Part shown: one piece after another, positions 48,004-56,720 of the stretch
How positions within the stretch are numbered: position 1 is the stretch's first letter
Layout: each line of letters begins with the position of its first letter
NCBI RefSeq assembly: GCF_018588945.1
Contig: NZ_JAFIWA010000001.1
Location: 372,001-436,000 of the forward strand
Length of the DNA stretch: 64,000 bases
Source: Microbacterium flavescens
Lineage (GTDB): Bacteria > Actinomycetota > Actinomycetes > Actinomycetales > Microbacteriaceae
Direction: 5' to 3'
Translations under genes and position numbers: made by a program
The notes under the pieces: generated by a model
Told to the model about the DNA's origin: nothing
Database searches by the model: none
The model's input: only the letters and a program-made list of their open reading frames with translations

Positions 48004-49292
48004 CCGGGGTCGAGCCGTTCGACGCCGTCGACGTGATCCGCGCGAAGCGCGACGGCGGCGCCGTACCCGAAGATGCGCTGCGCTGGATGGTCGACGCCTA
48101 CACGCGCGGCTACGTCGCCGACTCGCAGATGGCCTCGTTCGCGATGGCGGTGCTCCTCAACGGCATGACGCGCGACGAGATCCGCGTGATGACCGACGCG
48201 ATGATCGCCTCGGGCGAGCGCATGAGCTTCGCCGGGCTGGGCAAGCCCACCGTCGACAAGCACTCGACCGGCGGGGTCGGCGACAAGATCACCCTGCCGC
48301 TCGCGCCGCTCGTGGCGGCCTTCGGCGTCGCCGTGCCGCAGCTCTCAGGGCGCGGCCTCGGGCACACCGGCGGCACGCTCGACAAGCTCGAGTCGATTCC
48401 CGGCTGGACCGCGGCGCTGTCCAACGACGAGCTGTTCGCCCAGCTGCGCGACGTCGGCGCGGTCATCTGCGCTGCCGGATCGGGGCTGGCTCCGGCCGAC
48501 AAGAAGCTGTACGCCCTCCGCGACGTGACGGGCACGGTCGAGGCGATCCCGCTGATCGCCTCGAGCATCATGTCGAAGAAGATCGCCGAGGGCACCGATT
48601 CGCTCGTGCTCGACGTCAAGTTCGGGTCGGGCGCCTTCATGCGCGACGTCGACAAGGCGCGTGAGCTGGCCCGAACCATGGTGGCCTTGGGCACCGATTC
48701 AGGCGTGGCCACGACGGCGCTCCTCACCGACATGAACACCCCGCTCGGCCTCGCGATCGGCAACGCGAACGAGGTGCGCGAGTCGGTGGAGGTGCTCGCC
48801 GGCGGCGGCCCGGCCGACGTCGTCGAGTTGACCGTGGCGCTCGCCCGCGAGATGCTCGCACTCGCCGGCCAGCCCGACGCCGACGTCGAGGCGGCGCTGA
48901 AGGACGGACGCGCGATGGACGTCTGGCGCGAGATGATCCGTGCGCAGGACGGCGATCCGGATGCCGCGCTTCCCGCGCCGCGCGAGACGCACACCGTCAC
49001 TGCGACCGAGGACGGGTTCGTCACCGGCATGGAGGCACTCCCGTTCGGCATCGCCGCCTGGCGACTGGGTGCCGGCAGGGCACGCGCCGAGGATCCGGTC
49101 ATGCACGCCGCGGGCATCGACCTGCACGTCAAGCCCGGCGACGCCGTCACCGCCGGTCAGCCGCTGTTCACCCTCCTCGGCCACGATGACACCCGGTTCG
49201 AGCGCGCGCTCGACGCGCTCGACGGCGCGTGGCAGGTAGGCGCCGAAGCCCCGGCCTCGACCCCGCTCGTGCTCGAGCGCGTCAGCGCCTGA
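48000..49292 (+). CDS. deoA: Thymidine phosphorylase
   Basis: The 430-residue enzyme phosphorolyses thymidine or deoxyuridine to the base and deoxyribose 1-phosphate. The family signature is SGRGLGHTGGTLDKLESIPG, with KHSTGGVGDKITLPLAPLVA as the phosphate-binding region and KIAEGTDSLVLDVKFG later. The ATG overlaps the cdd stop (ATGA), so both are co-translated; deaminated cytidine products would be handed on to DeoA. Confidence 0.96.
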   Translation: MTGVEPFDAVDVIRAKRDGGAVPEDALRWMVDAYTRGYVADSQMASFAMAVLLNGMTRDEIRVMTDAMIASGERMSFAGLGKPTVDKHSTGGVGDKITLPLAPLVAAFGVAVPQLSGRGLGHTGGTLDKLESIPGWTAALSNDELFAQLRDVGAVICAAGSGLAPADKKLYALRDVTGTVEAIPLIASSIMSKKIAEGTDSLVLDVKFGSGAFMRDVDKARELARTMVALGTDSGVATTALLTDMNTPLGLAIGNANEVRESVEVLAGGGPADVVELTVALAREMLALAGQPDADVEAALKDGRAMDVWREMIRAQDGDPDAALPAPRETHTVTATEDGFVTGMEALPFGIAAWRLGAGRARAEDPVMHAAGIDLHVKPGDAVTAGQPLFTLLGHDDTRFERALDALDGAWQVGAEAPASTPLVLERVSA

Positions 49293-49348
49293 GCCGAGGC
49301 ATCCGTCCCCTGCGCTCATCCCCAGTCCCGACTCCCGAGGAGACACAC

Positions 49349-50464
49349 ATGCCCATCGACCAGCACGGAGATGCCGTCATCGACGGAGCTTCGATCCGGG
49401 AGCTGCCCAAGGTCTCGCTGCATGACCACCTCGACGGCGGCGTCCGCCCCGCGACGATCATCGAACTGGCCGACGCCATCGGGATCGACGTGCCCGAGTC
49501 CGATCCCGACGACCTCGCCGACTGGTTCGCCGAGAAGAGCGACTCCGGATCCCTGGTCGAGTACCTCAAGACCTTCGATCTCACGACGGCCGTCATGCAG
49601 ACCCGAGAGGGGCTCACCCGCGTCGCGCGTGAGTTCGTCGAGGACCTCGCGGCCGACGGTGTGATCTACGGCGAAGTGCGCTGGGCGCCCGAGCAGCACC
49701 TGTCGCGCGGGCTGTCGCTCGACGAGGTCGTCTCGGCCGTACAGGAGGGGATCGAAGAGGGCGAGGATGCCGCGGAGCGGTCGGGTCGCGACATCCGAGT
49801 CGGTCAGCTCATCACCGCGATGCGCCACACCGACCGGTCGCTCGAGATCGCGAAGCTCGCCGTCGACTGGCGCTCGCGCGGTGCGGTCGGCTTCGACATC
49901 GCCGGACCCGAGGATGGTTTTCCCGCCGCGAACCACCGCGAGGCGTTCGACTACCTGGCCTCGCAGTTCTTCCCGTCGACGGTGCACGCCGGTGAGGCGG
50001 CCGGGCTCGACTCGATCCGCTCGGCGCTGATCGACGGGCGTGCGCTCCGGCTCGGCCACGGGGTGCGGATCGCCGAAGACCTCGAGGTCGTCTCGCGCGC
50101 CGGCGAAGAGGTGCTCGTGCAGTTCGGCGACCTCGCCCGCTGGGTGCGCGATCGCGAGATCACCCTCGAGCTGTCGCCCTCGTCGAACCTGCAGACCGGC
50201 GCGATCGCCGCGTGGGGCACGACGATGGAGGACCACCCGTTCGACCTGCTCTACCAGCTCGGATTCTCGGTGACCGTGAACGTCGACAACCGCACGATGA
50301 GCCGCACGTCGCTCACGCGCGAGCTCGCGCTGCTGGTCGAGACCTTCGACTACGGCCTCGACGACCTCGAGTCGTTCCAGCTCAACGCCGCCGCGGGTGC
50401 GTTCCTGCCGGTGGAGGAGCGGGAGGAGCTCATCGAGCTCATCGCCGAGGGCTTCGGCGAGTAG
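49349..50464 (+). CDS. add: Adenosine deaminase
   Basis: The 371-residue zinc enzyme converts adenosine to inosine. Metal-binding HDHLDGG is near residue 30, then IYGEVRWAPEQH, HAGEAAG with the catalytic Glu, RLGHGVRI and VNVDNRTMSRTSLTRE, where the usual DDP is replaced by DNR as in other actinobacterial enzymes. AGGAG lies eight bases before the ATG. It closes the nucleoside salvage cluster. Confidence 0.95.
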   Translation: MPIDQHGDAVIDGASIRELPKVSLHDHLDGGVRPATIIELADAIGIDVPESDPDDLADWFAEKSDSGSLVEYLKTFDLTTAVMQTREGLTRVAREFVEDLAADGVIYGEVRWAPEQHLSRGLSLDEVVSAVQEGIEEGEDAAERSGRDIRVGQLITAMRHTDRSLEIAKLAVDWRSRGAVGFDIAGPEDGFPAANHREAFDYLASQFFPSTVHAGEAAGLDSIRSALIDGRALRLGHGVRIAEDLEVVSRAGEEVLVQFGDLARWVRDREITLELSPSSNLQTGAIAAWGTTMEDHPFDLLYQLGFSVTVNVDNRTMSRTSLTRELALLVETFDYGLDDLESFQLNAAAGAFLPVEEREELIELIAEGFGE

Positions 50465-50490
50465 TCCCGCCGACGGGCTCCGCGCCCACC

Positions 50491-50579
50491 CATTCGCCCG
50501 GAACAGGCGCTCTGGCGAACGCAGGACGATTGGTGCTGGAACGTCCTGTCGCCGCCAGAACACCTGTTTTGGGCGAGTG
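50491..50579. repeat. Long imperfect inverted repeat after add (family D)
   Basis: The 38-base arms 50491-50528 and 50542-50579 match at 29 positions, with a 13-base loop. They begin CATTCGCCC and end GGGCGAGTG, and contain ACAGGCG/CACCTGT and TCTGGCG/CGCCAGA pairs. It may terminate add transcription. Confidence 0.8.
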
Positions 50580-50662
50580 GAATGAAGCAGACGGCGCGGG
50601 TCGGGGCGGAGAGCCGATGCCGCGGCCGGCGCCCCTCGTGCTCGCCGGTTCTGTCACACGAA

Positions 50663-50784
50663 CCTCGGGTGTGTCTCAGTTCACGCGGCATGGCCGCTAA
50701 GAAGTCGCAGCTTATGAGACACGAGGCCCGGGGGCGTCGCCCTTCGCGCGGGTTCGACCGCCCGTAGGGCGCATGTTGTGAGAC
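50663..50784. repeat. TGAGACAC-bearing inverted repeat region
   Basis: GTGTCTCA (50671-50678) pairs with TGAGACAC (50715-50722), extended by CCTC and GAGG, around a small GCGGC-ATG-GCCGC hairpin. A third TGTGAGAC occurs at 50777-50784. No gene was recognised in 50465-50820. Confidence 0.6.
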
Positions 50785-50820
50785 GGGGCATGAGCAGCCC
50801 CCGAGGCCCCGCAGGGCATC

Positions 50821-51777
50821 TCAGCGGCGCGCGACTCCGGGGTGGGTCTCGAGGTAGGCCTCGAACGCCTCGGCCGAGGTCTTGGACGGAGTGAAGCCGA
50901 AGTCGCGCTTGAGCGCATCGTTGGCGAGCACCGGGCGGTAGCGCAGGAAGCCGACCTGCTCGGGTCCGTGGACGGTGAGGCGCAGCATCCGTCCCACGCG
51001 CAGGGCGAAGCCGAGGACGCTCGCCGGCACGGTCAGCAGCGGCTTGCCGAGGCGCCGGGCGATCTCGTGCACGGTGAGCTTTCCGTCTCCGGCGACGTTG
51101 TAGATGCCGGCGGGGCCGTCGGTGGCAGCGCGCGCCATCGCGGCGGCGACGTCGTCGACCCACACGAACACGAAGGGCGACTCCGAGCCGCGAACGGCGA
51201 GGATGCGCCGGCCGTCCCACAGCGCCGTGATCTGGTTCTGCACCGTCGGGCCGAGGATCGTCCCGATGCGGAAGACGACCTGCTCGAGCGCGGGATCGGT
51301 CCGTCGTCGCTCCGCGAGCATCTCCTCGACCAGGCGCTTGTGCTTCGCGTACGGGAACTCCTCGTTGCCGCGGATCGCGTCGGACTCGCGCAGCCACTCC
51401 GGATTGTCGGGGTGGTAGCCGTACGCCGCGCCCGACGAAGATACGACGATGCGCCGCACACCGGCCGCGACGCACGCATCGAGGATGTGCTGGGAACCCT
51501 CGACGTCGACGCGGTACTCGAGGTCGTGGTCGCGACCGGGGTTCACGATCGCGGCCAGGTGCACGACGACGTCGATCCCGTGCCGTTCGAGCAGGGGCAC
51601 GAGGCCGGACGCGCGGGTGACGTCGCAGTCGTCGTAGACGACGCCCTCGAGCGGATGCTCCGGCCGGCGCACGTCGCCGGCGACGACGAGTTCGACCTCC
51701 GGGTGCGCGACGAGGGCGGCGGCGACGTGGGATCCGAGGAAGCCCGCGCCGCCCGTGACCAGGACGCGGGCGCTCAC
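50821..51777 (-). CDS. NAD-dependent epimerase/dehydratase (extended SDR)
   Basis: The 318-residue protein is an extended short-chain dehydrogenase: nucleotide-binding VLVTGGAGFLGSHVAAAL at the N-terminus, SSSGAAYGY with the catalytic Ser, and Tyr-Lys in YAKHK. The family covers sugar epimerases and steroid 3-beta-dehydrogenase-like enzymes; the substrate is unknown. Its GTG overlaps the stop of the BASS gene upstream (GTGA), making it the third gene of a coupled set. Confidence 0.88.
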   Translation of the reverse strand: MSARVLVTGGAGFLGSHVAAALVAHPEVELVVAGDVRRPEHPLEGVVYDDCDVTRASGLVPLLERHGIDVVVHLAAIVNPGRDHDLEYRVDVEGSQHILDACVAAGVRRIVVSSSGAAYGYHPDNPEWLRESDAIRGNEEFPYAKHKRLVEEMLAERRRTDPALEQVVFRIGTILGPTVQNQITALWDGRRILAVRGSESPFVFVWVDDVAAAMARAATDGPAGIYNVAGDGKLTVHEIARRLGKPLLTVPASVLGFALRVGRMLRLTVHGPEQVGFLRYRPVLANDALKRDFGFTPSKTSAEAFEAYLETHPGVARR

Positions 51778-52763
51778 GACGCCGGTCCTGCGGCGGTGTC
51801 TGGGGCCGCGGCATCCGTCGGCTCGTCCACCGCGTGACGGGTGGCGTCGCCCCTCGCCGAGCCGGTGCGCTTCCTCGTGTGCCGCGCCCAGAGCGCCGCC
51901 ACGATCAGGCCCGCGATGATGTCCCAGATGCCCCACCAGCCGGCCACGATGGCCATGCCGCCGAGTCCGCCGAAGAACGCGAAGACGAGCCCGAGGCCGA
52001 GTCCGGCGTTGCGGATGCCGACCTCGAACGTCATCGCCTTGCGCTCGCGCGTGCCCAGTCCGCCGACGACGGCCGTGCTGTAGCCGATCGCGAGCGCGAC
52101 CGCATCGTGGATCGTCACGACGACCACGATGATGCCGAGGAACGCGACGAAGTACGCCCAGTTGCCGGCGAGGGCGGCGACGATGAAGCCGACCAGCGCC
52201 AGCAGCGAGAACCACTTCACGAACGGCTGCACGCGTCCGGCGAACCTGGCGAACCGGTTGCGGATGAGCAGCCCCGCCGCGAACGGCAGCCCGATGATGA
52301 GGAAGATGTCGAGCAGCATCGCCCAGGCGTTGAGCTCGACGGCCTCCAGCAGGGTTGACGCGGTGGGGTGCAGTGAGCCCCAGAACGCCACGCTCAGCGG
52401 CAGCGCGAAGATGTAGACGACATTCGACACCGCCGTCATCGAGACCGACAGCGCGACGTTGCCTCCCGAGCGGTGCGTGAGCACCTGCGAGATGTTGCCG
52501 GGCGGACAGCACGCCACCAGGATCATGCCGAGCGCCATCGAAGGCGTGACCGGCAGGATCAGCGTCAGCCCGAACGTGACCGCCGGCAGCACGATGAGCT
52601 GCGCGAGGATCGCGATCACGAACGGCTTCGGCTTGCGGGCGACGATCTTGAAGTCGTCGACCGTCGTGTCGAGCGCGATGCCGAACATGATCAGGCCGAG
52701 CACCACGTTCAGGATGACGAGCGTCCCGGGGTTGAAGTTCAGGACGATGTCGTCGGGATTCAT
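51774..52763 (-). CDS. Bile acid:sodium symporter (BASS) family transporter
   Basis: The 329-residue protein has ten hydrophobic segments and the BASS core motifs CCPPGNISQVLTHRSGGNVALS and FEVGIRNAGLGLGLVFAF. Members carry bile acids, pantothenate, pyruvate-like acids or other organic anions with sodium. It overlaps both neighbours by four bases, so a linked function with the monooxygenase and SDR is likely. The C-terminus is hydrophilic and Ala-rich. Confidence 0.92.
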   Translation of the reverse strand: MNPDDIVLNFNPGTLVILNVVLGLIMFGIALDTTVDDFKIVARKPKPFVIAILAQLIVLPAVTFGLTLILPVTPSMALGMILVACCPPGNISQVLTHRSGGNVALSVSMTAVSNVVYIFALPLSVAFWGSLHPTASTLLEAVELNAWAMLLDIFLIIGLPFAAGLLIRNRFARFAGRVQPFVKWFSLLALVGFIVAALAGNWAYFVAFLGIIVVVVTIHDAVALAIGYSTAVVGGLGTRERKAMTFEVGIRNAGLGLGLVFAFFGGLGGMAIVAGWWGIWDIIAGLIVAALWARHTRKRTGSARGDATRHAVDEPTDAAAPDTAAGPAS

Positions 52764-54124
52764 GCGGGCACCTTCTTCGAACGGCGGAGAGAGGAGCGGA
52801 TGCCGCGCCCCGGCGCCGCATCACCGGCATCGCCGCGGAGCGCGGTCGTGGCCGCGCGCACCGCGCGGCGGTAGGCGTCCTTGTTCACGTAGTACGACAT
52901 GCGCTCCAGCCCGAGGTACTTGTAGCCGCCGGTGAGGTCGGGCCACGGCTCGCTCGTGGCGCGGCGCCGGAACTCGGCGGCGCGGGCCGGATCGCGCTCG
53001 AGCGCCGCGAGGTACTCGGCGATGAGCTCGGCCTGCTCGTAGCGGCCCTGCCAGCCGATGCCCGACGCCTCGATCATGCCCATCACGTACAGCCCGTTGA
53101 ACGAGGGCGGGAAGACGTTGAGGAAGAGCTTCGGCGACCAGCCCGTCCAGTGCAGGGCGTCGCGGTCGACGAAGGGGTAGTCCAGCGTGTAGCCGGTCGC
53201 GAGGAGGACGAGGTCGTACTCGCCGCTCGAGCCGTCGCGGAAGTACACGGTGCGGCCGTCGAAGCGGTCGATGTCGGGACGCACGCGCAGATCGCCCTGC
53301 CCGAGGTGGTTGAGGATCAGCGTGTTGACGATCGGGTGCGATTCGTAGAGCCGGTAGTTCGGCTTGGGGAAGCCGAACCGCACCGGGTCGCCCGTGAACG
53401 CCTGCAGCACGCGCTTGTCGACGAACTGCTTGATGCGCGCGGGAAGCGGCCGGCCCTGGTTGAGTGTGTCGCTCGGCTTGCCGAAGAGGTAGCGCGGAAC
53501 GAAGTAGTAGCCGCGGCGGACGCTCATGTCGACGGATGCCGCGTGGTGGACGGCGTCGACGGCGATGTCGCAGCCGGAGTTGCCGGCTCCGATGATGAGC
53601 ACCCGTTTGCCGGTCAGCTGGCTCGCGGCCTTGTAGGCGCTGGTGTGGAGGAGCTCGCCCGTGAACTCGCCGCGGAACGTCGGCACGTTCGGCTCGGCGA
53701 GGGTGCCGTTGGCGAGGACGATGCCGTCATAGCGCTCGTCGACCGGACCGGCGGGGGAGTCTGCGCGCAGCATCCAGCCCCCGTCATCGCTGCGCGAGAG
53801 CGACGTGACCCTGGTCCCGAAGCGGAAGCGCTCGGTGAGCCCGAACCGGTCGGCGAAGTCGCGGAAGTACCGGATCAGCGTGCGGTGGCTCGGGTAGTCC
53901 GCGTCGGTGTCCATCGGGAACTCGGCGAACTCCGTCGTCGTGCGCGACGAGATGAGGTGCGCCGACTCGTACATGGTCGAGCGCGGATTCTCGATGTCCC
54001 ACAGCCCGCCGACGCCGCGCGACGCCTCGTACCCGTCGAACTCGATGCCCGCCTTCTGGAGGGCACGCGCGGCGGAGAGCCCCGAAGGACCCGCGCCGAT
54101 GATGGCATAGCGAAGCTCGCTCAT
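52760..54124 (-). CDS. Flavin-containing monooxygenase
   Basis: The 454-residue protein has an FAD fold at the start (YAIIGAGPSGLSAARAL), an NADPH fold near residue 165 (VLIIGAGNSGCDIA), the FMO fingerprint FTGELLHTSAY (FxGxxxHxxxY) and the late LLATGYTLDYP. It oxygenates nucleophilic N or S atoms or acts as a Baeyer-Villiger enzyme. GGGAG precedes the ATG at 54124. It is first of a coupled set with the BASS transporter and SDR. Confidence 0.92.
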   Translation of the reverse strand: MSELRYAIIGAGPSGLSAARALQKAGIEFDGYEASRGVGGLWDIENPRSTMYESAHLISSRTTTEFAEFPMDTDADYPSHRTLIRYFRDFADRFGLTERFRFGTRVTSLSRSDDGGWMLRADSPAGPVDERYDGIVLANGTLAEPNVPTFRGEFTGELLHTSAYKAASQLTGKRVLIIGAGNSGCDIAVDAVHHAASVDMSVRRGYYFVPRYLFGKPSDTLNQGRPLPARIKQFVDKRVLQAFTGDPVRFGFPKPNYRLYESHPIVNTLILNHLGQGDLRVRPDIDRFDGRTVYFRDGSSGEYDLVLLATGYTLDYPFVDRDALHWTGWSPKLFLNVFPPSFNGLYVMGMIEASGIGWQGRYEQAELIAEYLAALERDPARAAEFRRRATSEPWPDLTGGYKYLGLERMSYYVNKDAYRRAVRAATTALRGDAGDAAPGRGIRSSLRRSKKVPA

Positions 54125-54233
54125 TCGTCTCCCACACGTCATTGTGGCGGCGTGACGACGCCGACCCCAGCGGAAGAAACACTAAACGTGACTCGGCATT
54201 AACCGAAATCAGATCGAGCGAGGGGCGATGCCG

Positions 54234-54956
54234 TCACGACAAGAGTGCCAGGATGCCGCGCACGAGCACCACCGTCGCACCGGCCCACGCGATCGCGAGC
54301 ATGGCGGTCCGGGCGATGCTCGGCGCGACGTGTCGGCTCAGGATCGTGCCGATCGCGATGCCTCCCGCCGTGGCGGCGACCAGCATCCACACGTCGGGGA
54401 CGGGGGACGCCGGAAGCCCGCGGAGCGCGACGGAGACGACGCTGAACGCGGCGAAGATGACCTGGACGCTGGCAGCGAAGCGCCGCTGGGGCCAGCCGTC
54501 GCCGACGGCGTACGCGGCGAGCGGGGGGCCGGACAGCCCGCTGGCGACGTGCATGAAGCCGGCGGCGGAGCCCGCCACGACCGCGCCGGTCCGTCCGGTC
54601 AGCGAGGCGGACAGCGCGGGCATCCTTCCGGCGAGCAGGGCGAAGTACGCCATGGCGGCGATCAGCAGGAGCAGCGCGGGCTCCGGCAGGACGCGCACGA
54701 GGAGTGCGGCGAACGGGGCGGCGATCAGGCCCGGCCAGATCAGCCACCACGCGCGACGCCACTCGATGTGCTTCCACACGAGCGGGATGGCCGTCAGCGA
54801 CGCGACGAGCGCGAGGAGGACGCCGATCGTCACGCCCTCGAGGGGTCCGTAGAGCAGCACGATCGGGCCGACGAGCACGAGGACGAACCCGAGCCCGGTG
54901 ATGCGCTGGATGACGGCCGCGACGAAGGCGGCGAGGCAGGCGAGGACGAGCGTCAC
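54234..54956 (-). CDS. TauE/SafE family sulfite-exporter-like permease
   Basis: The 240-residue protein has about eight hydrophobic segments and the two TauE/SafE repeats (VIQRITGLGFVLVLVGP and GSAAGFMHVASGLSGPPLAAYAV, quoted in part). Relatives export sulfite, sulfoacetate or other small anions. The GTG at 54956 is eight bases after a TAGACT box. It is separate from the monooxygenase set, which begins 110 bases further on. Confidence 0.9.
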   Translation of the reverse strand: MTLVLACLAAFVAAVIQRITGLGFVLVLVGPIVLLYGPLEGVTIGVLLALVASLTAIPLVWKHIEWRRAWWLIWPGLIAAPFAALLVRVLPEPALLLLIAAMAYFALLAGRMPALSASLTGRTGAVVAGSAAGFMHVASGLSGPPLAAYAVGDGWPQRRFAASVQVIFAAFSVVSVALRGLPASPVPDVWMLVAATAGGIAIGTILSRHVAPSIARTAMLAIAWAGATVVLVRGILALLS

Positions 54957-54964
54957 GTGCCGAA

Positions 54965-54970
54965 AGTCTA
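54965..54970 (-). promoter_or_regulatory. -10 box of TauE/SafE gene
   Basis: TAGACT on the minus strand ends eight bases before the GTG at 54956. Confidence 0.5.
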
Positions 54971-54992
54971 CGTGGCGCTGGAGGTCGCAACC

Positions 54993-55030
54993 GGTCGCTG
55001 AGCGAGCGCCAGCGAACGAGACGAAGCGCG
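54993..55030. repeat. Dispersed repeat, family B (copy 2)
   Basis: GGTCGCTGAGCGAGCG followed by CCAGCGAACGAGACGAAGCG matches the element at 12961-12993 read on its minus strand. It lies between mtlD (whose stop it abuts) and the TauE/SafE gene. Confidence 0.6.
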
Positions 55031-55032
55031 CC

Positions 55033-56187
55033 TCAGACGCCGAGCGCCGCCTGCCGCGCCTCCACGACGGCCGCGATCTTCGCGAAGAGCGGATGCTGCG
55101 GCTCGAGGCCGGTCGTCGTCTCGGTGAACGTCGCGGCGTCCTGCTCGCGCAGCATCCGCTGCAGATCCACCGACTGCGGGTCCTCGGCGTCGTCGAAGGC
55201 GAGCAGCGCGCCGACCGCGGCCACGAGGGCCTCGACCGACAGGCCGCGCTCGGCCGCCTCGGCCGCAGGCCCGACGAACCGCTCGTGTCTCGAGAGCTTG
55301 CGCAGCGGCTGACGGCCGACGCGCCACACCGTGTCGGGCAGCGCCGCGTTGCGGAAGCGCCCGAGGATGGTCGCGCGGTAGCTCGCCAGGTCGGCGGCAT
55401 CCAGCCCGTGCTTGGCCTCCAGCAGCGCGGAGGTCTCCTCGAGCGCGGCCGCGACCCGTGCCGCGATGGCCTCGTCGGCGAGGGCCGCCGCGATCGTGTC
55501 GATGCCGGCCTGCGCCCCGAAGTACGCCGTGGTGGCGTGCCCCGTGTTCACCGTGAAGAGCTTGCGCTCGATGTACGGCGCGAGGTCGTCGACGAAGTGC
55601 GCGCCCGGGATGACGGGCGGCTCGTCGCCGAAGGGCGGACGCTCGATGGCCCACTCGTAGAACGGCTCGACGGTGACGTCGACGCCGGCGCCCTCCGGCT
55701 GAGCCGGCACGATGCGGTCGACGGCGGTGTTGGCGAACACGGCGCGCGCGGTCAGCGCTTCCCACGCGTCCCCCGCGGAGTCCTTCATGAGGTCGCGCAG
55801 CACGTCGGTGGCATTGATCGCGTTCTCGCACGCCATGATCTGCAGCGGCGGGGAGGAGGGGTCGCGCAGCGCCAGGCCGGCGACGATGTGCGGGGCGACG
55901 AACTTCAGGATCGTCGGCCCGACGGCGGTCGTGACGACGTTCGCGGACGCGATCTCGTCGATCACCTCGTCGGGGTGCTCGGCGCTGTTGATCGCCCGGA
56001 AGCCGGTGACCACCGTGTCGCGCCCGCCCTCGCCGACCTCGTGGACGGTGTAGGAGTCGACCGCGTTGATCGCGTCGACGAGCGGGGCCGCGACATCCGA
56101 GAAGACGAGGTCGTACCCGCCCTCGTGCAGCAGGAGTCCCACGAACCCGCGCCCGATGTTGCCGGCGCCGAAGTGGACGGCTTTCAT
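55033..56187 (-). CDS. mtlD: Mannitol-1-phosphate 5-dehydrogenase
   Basis: The 384-residue polyol dehydrogenase oxidises mannitol 1-phosphate to fructose 6-phosphate with NAD. It begins with the nucleotide-binding AVHFGAGNIGRGFVG and has the catalytic region ERKLFTVNTGHATTAYFG, the usual MtlD motif with Lys and His. The ATG overlaps the mtlF stop (TGATG); a GTG one codon earlier is possible. It is the last gene of the mannitol operon. Confidence 0.96.
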   Translation of the reverse strand: MKAVHFGAGNIGRGFVGLLLHEGGYDLVFSDVAAPLVDAINAVDSYTVHEVGEGGRDTVVTGFRAINSAEHPDEVIDEIASANVVTTAVGPTILKFVAPHIVAGLALRDPSSPPLQIMACENAINATDVLRDLMKDSAGDAWEALTARAVFANTAVDRIVPAQPEGAGVDVTVEPFYEWAIERPPFGDEPPVIPGAHFVDDLAPYIERKLFTVNTGHATTAYFGAQAGIDTIAAALADEAIAARVAAALEETSALLEAKHGLDAADLASYRATILGRFRNAALPDTVWRVGRQPLRKLSRHERFVGPAAEAAERGLSVEALVAAVGALLAFDDAEDPQSVDLQRMLREQDAATFTETTTGLEPQHPLFAKIAAVVEARQAALGV

Positions 56188-56624
56188 CACACGCCCGCGG
56201 CGGAGACCAGTGCGAACAGCTCCTCGGGCGACTGGGCGTCCTTGAGCCTCTGGACCTCGTCCTCGTCGGAGAAGAGGATGGCGATCTGCGAGAGGATCTC
56301 GAGGTGCTCGTCGCCCTTGCCGGCGATCCCCACGACGAAGGTGACCGGTTCGCCATCCCAGTCGACGCCGCCGTCGTAGCGGACGACCGACAGGGCCGAA
56401 TCGAGGATCGTGTGCTTGGTCTCGTTCGTGCCGTGCGGGATGGCCAGCTCGTTGCCCATGTACGTCGACACCGTCTGCTCGCGCTGCTGCATCGCGTCGA
56501 AGTAGGCGCTCGTGACAGCCCCCGCGGATTCGAGGATGTCGGCGGCCTCCTTCATCGCATCCTCCCGCGTCGCGCTGCCGCTGTGGATGCGCACCTGCCC
56601 GATGCTCAGTACGTCACGTGCCAT
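56187..56624 (-). CDS. mtlF: Mannitol PTS enzyme IIA
   Basis: The 145-residue protein is the separate EIIA of the mannitol type, taking phosphate from HPr on His64 (NELAIPHGTNE) and passing it to the EIIB domain of MtlA. Its frame is open upstream but the family start fits the ATG at 56624, with GAAAGG upstream. It follows mtlA by 96 bases and precedes mtlD. Confidence 0.95.
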   Translation of the reverse strand: MARDVLSIGQVRIHSGSATREDAMKEAADILESAGAVTSAYFDAMQQREQTVSTYMGNELAIPHGTNETKHTILDSALSVVRYDGGVDWDGEPVTFVVGIAGKGDEHLEILSQIAILFSDEDEVQRLKDAQSPEELFALVSAAGV

Positions 56625-56720
56625 GTCTTCGTCGCCTTTCGTCGTGGGTCCGGATGATCTCAACCGAGACCACGGAGCCGGGGGCCTCACGCCGCCCGGC
56701 TCCGCAGCCGTCTTCAGCGC

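Noticed and set aside
49281..49348. Possible small gene between deoA and add
   Set aside because: The 56-base gap only holds a ribosome site and GGCATCC word; no start-stop pair of useful length was seen.
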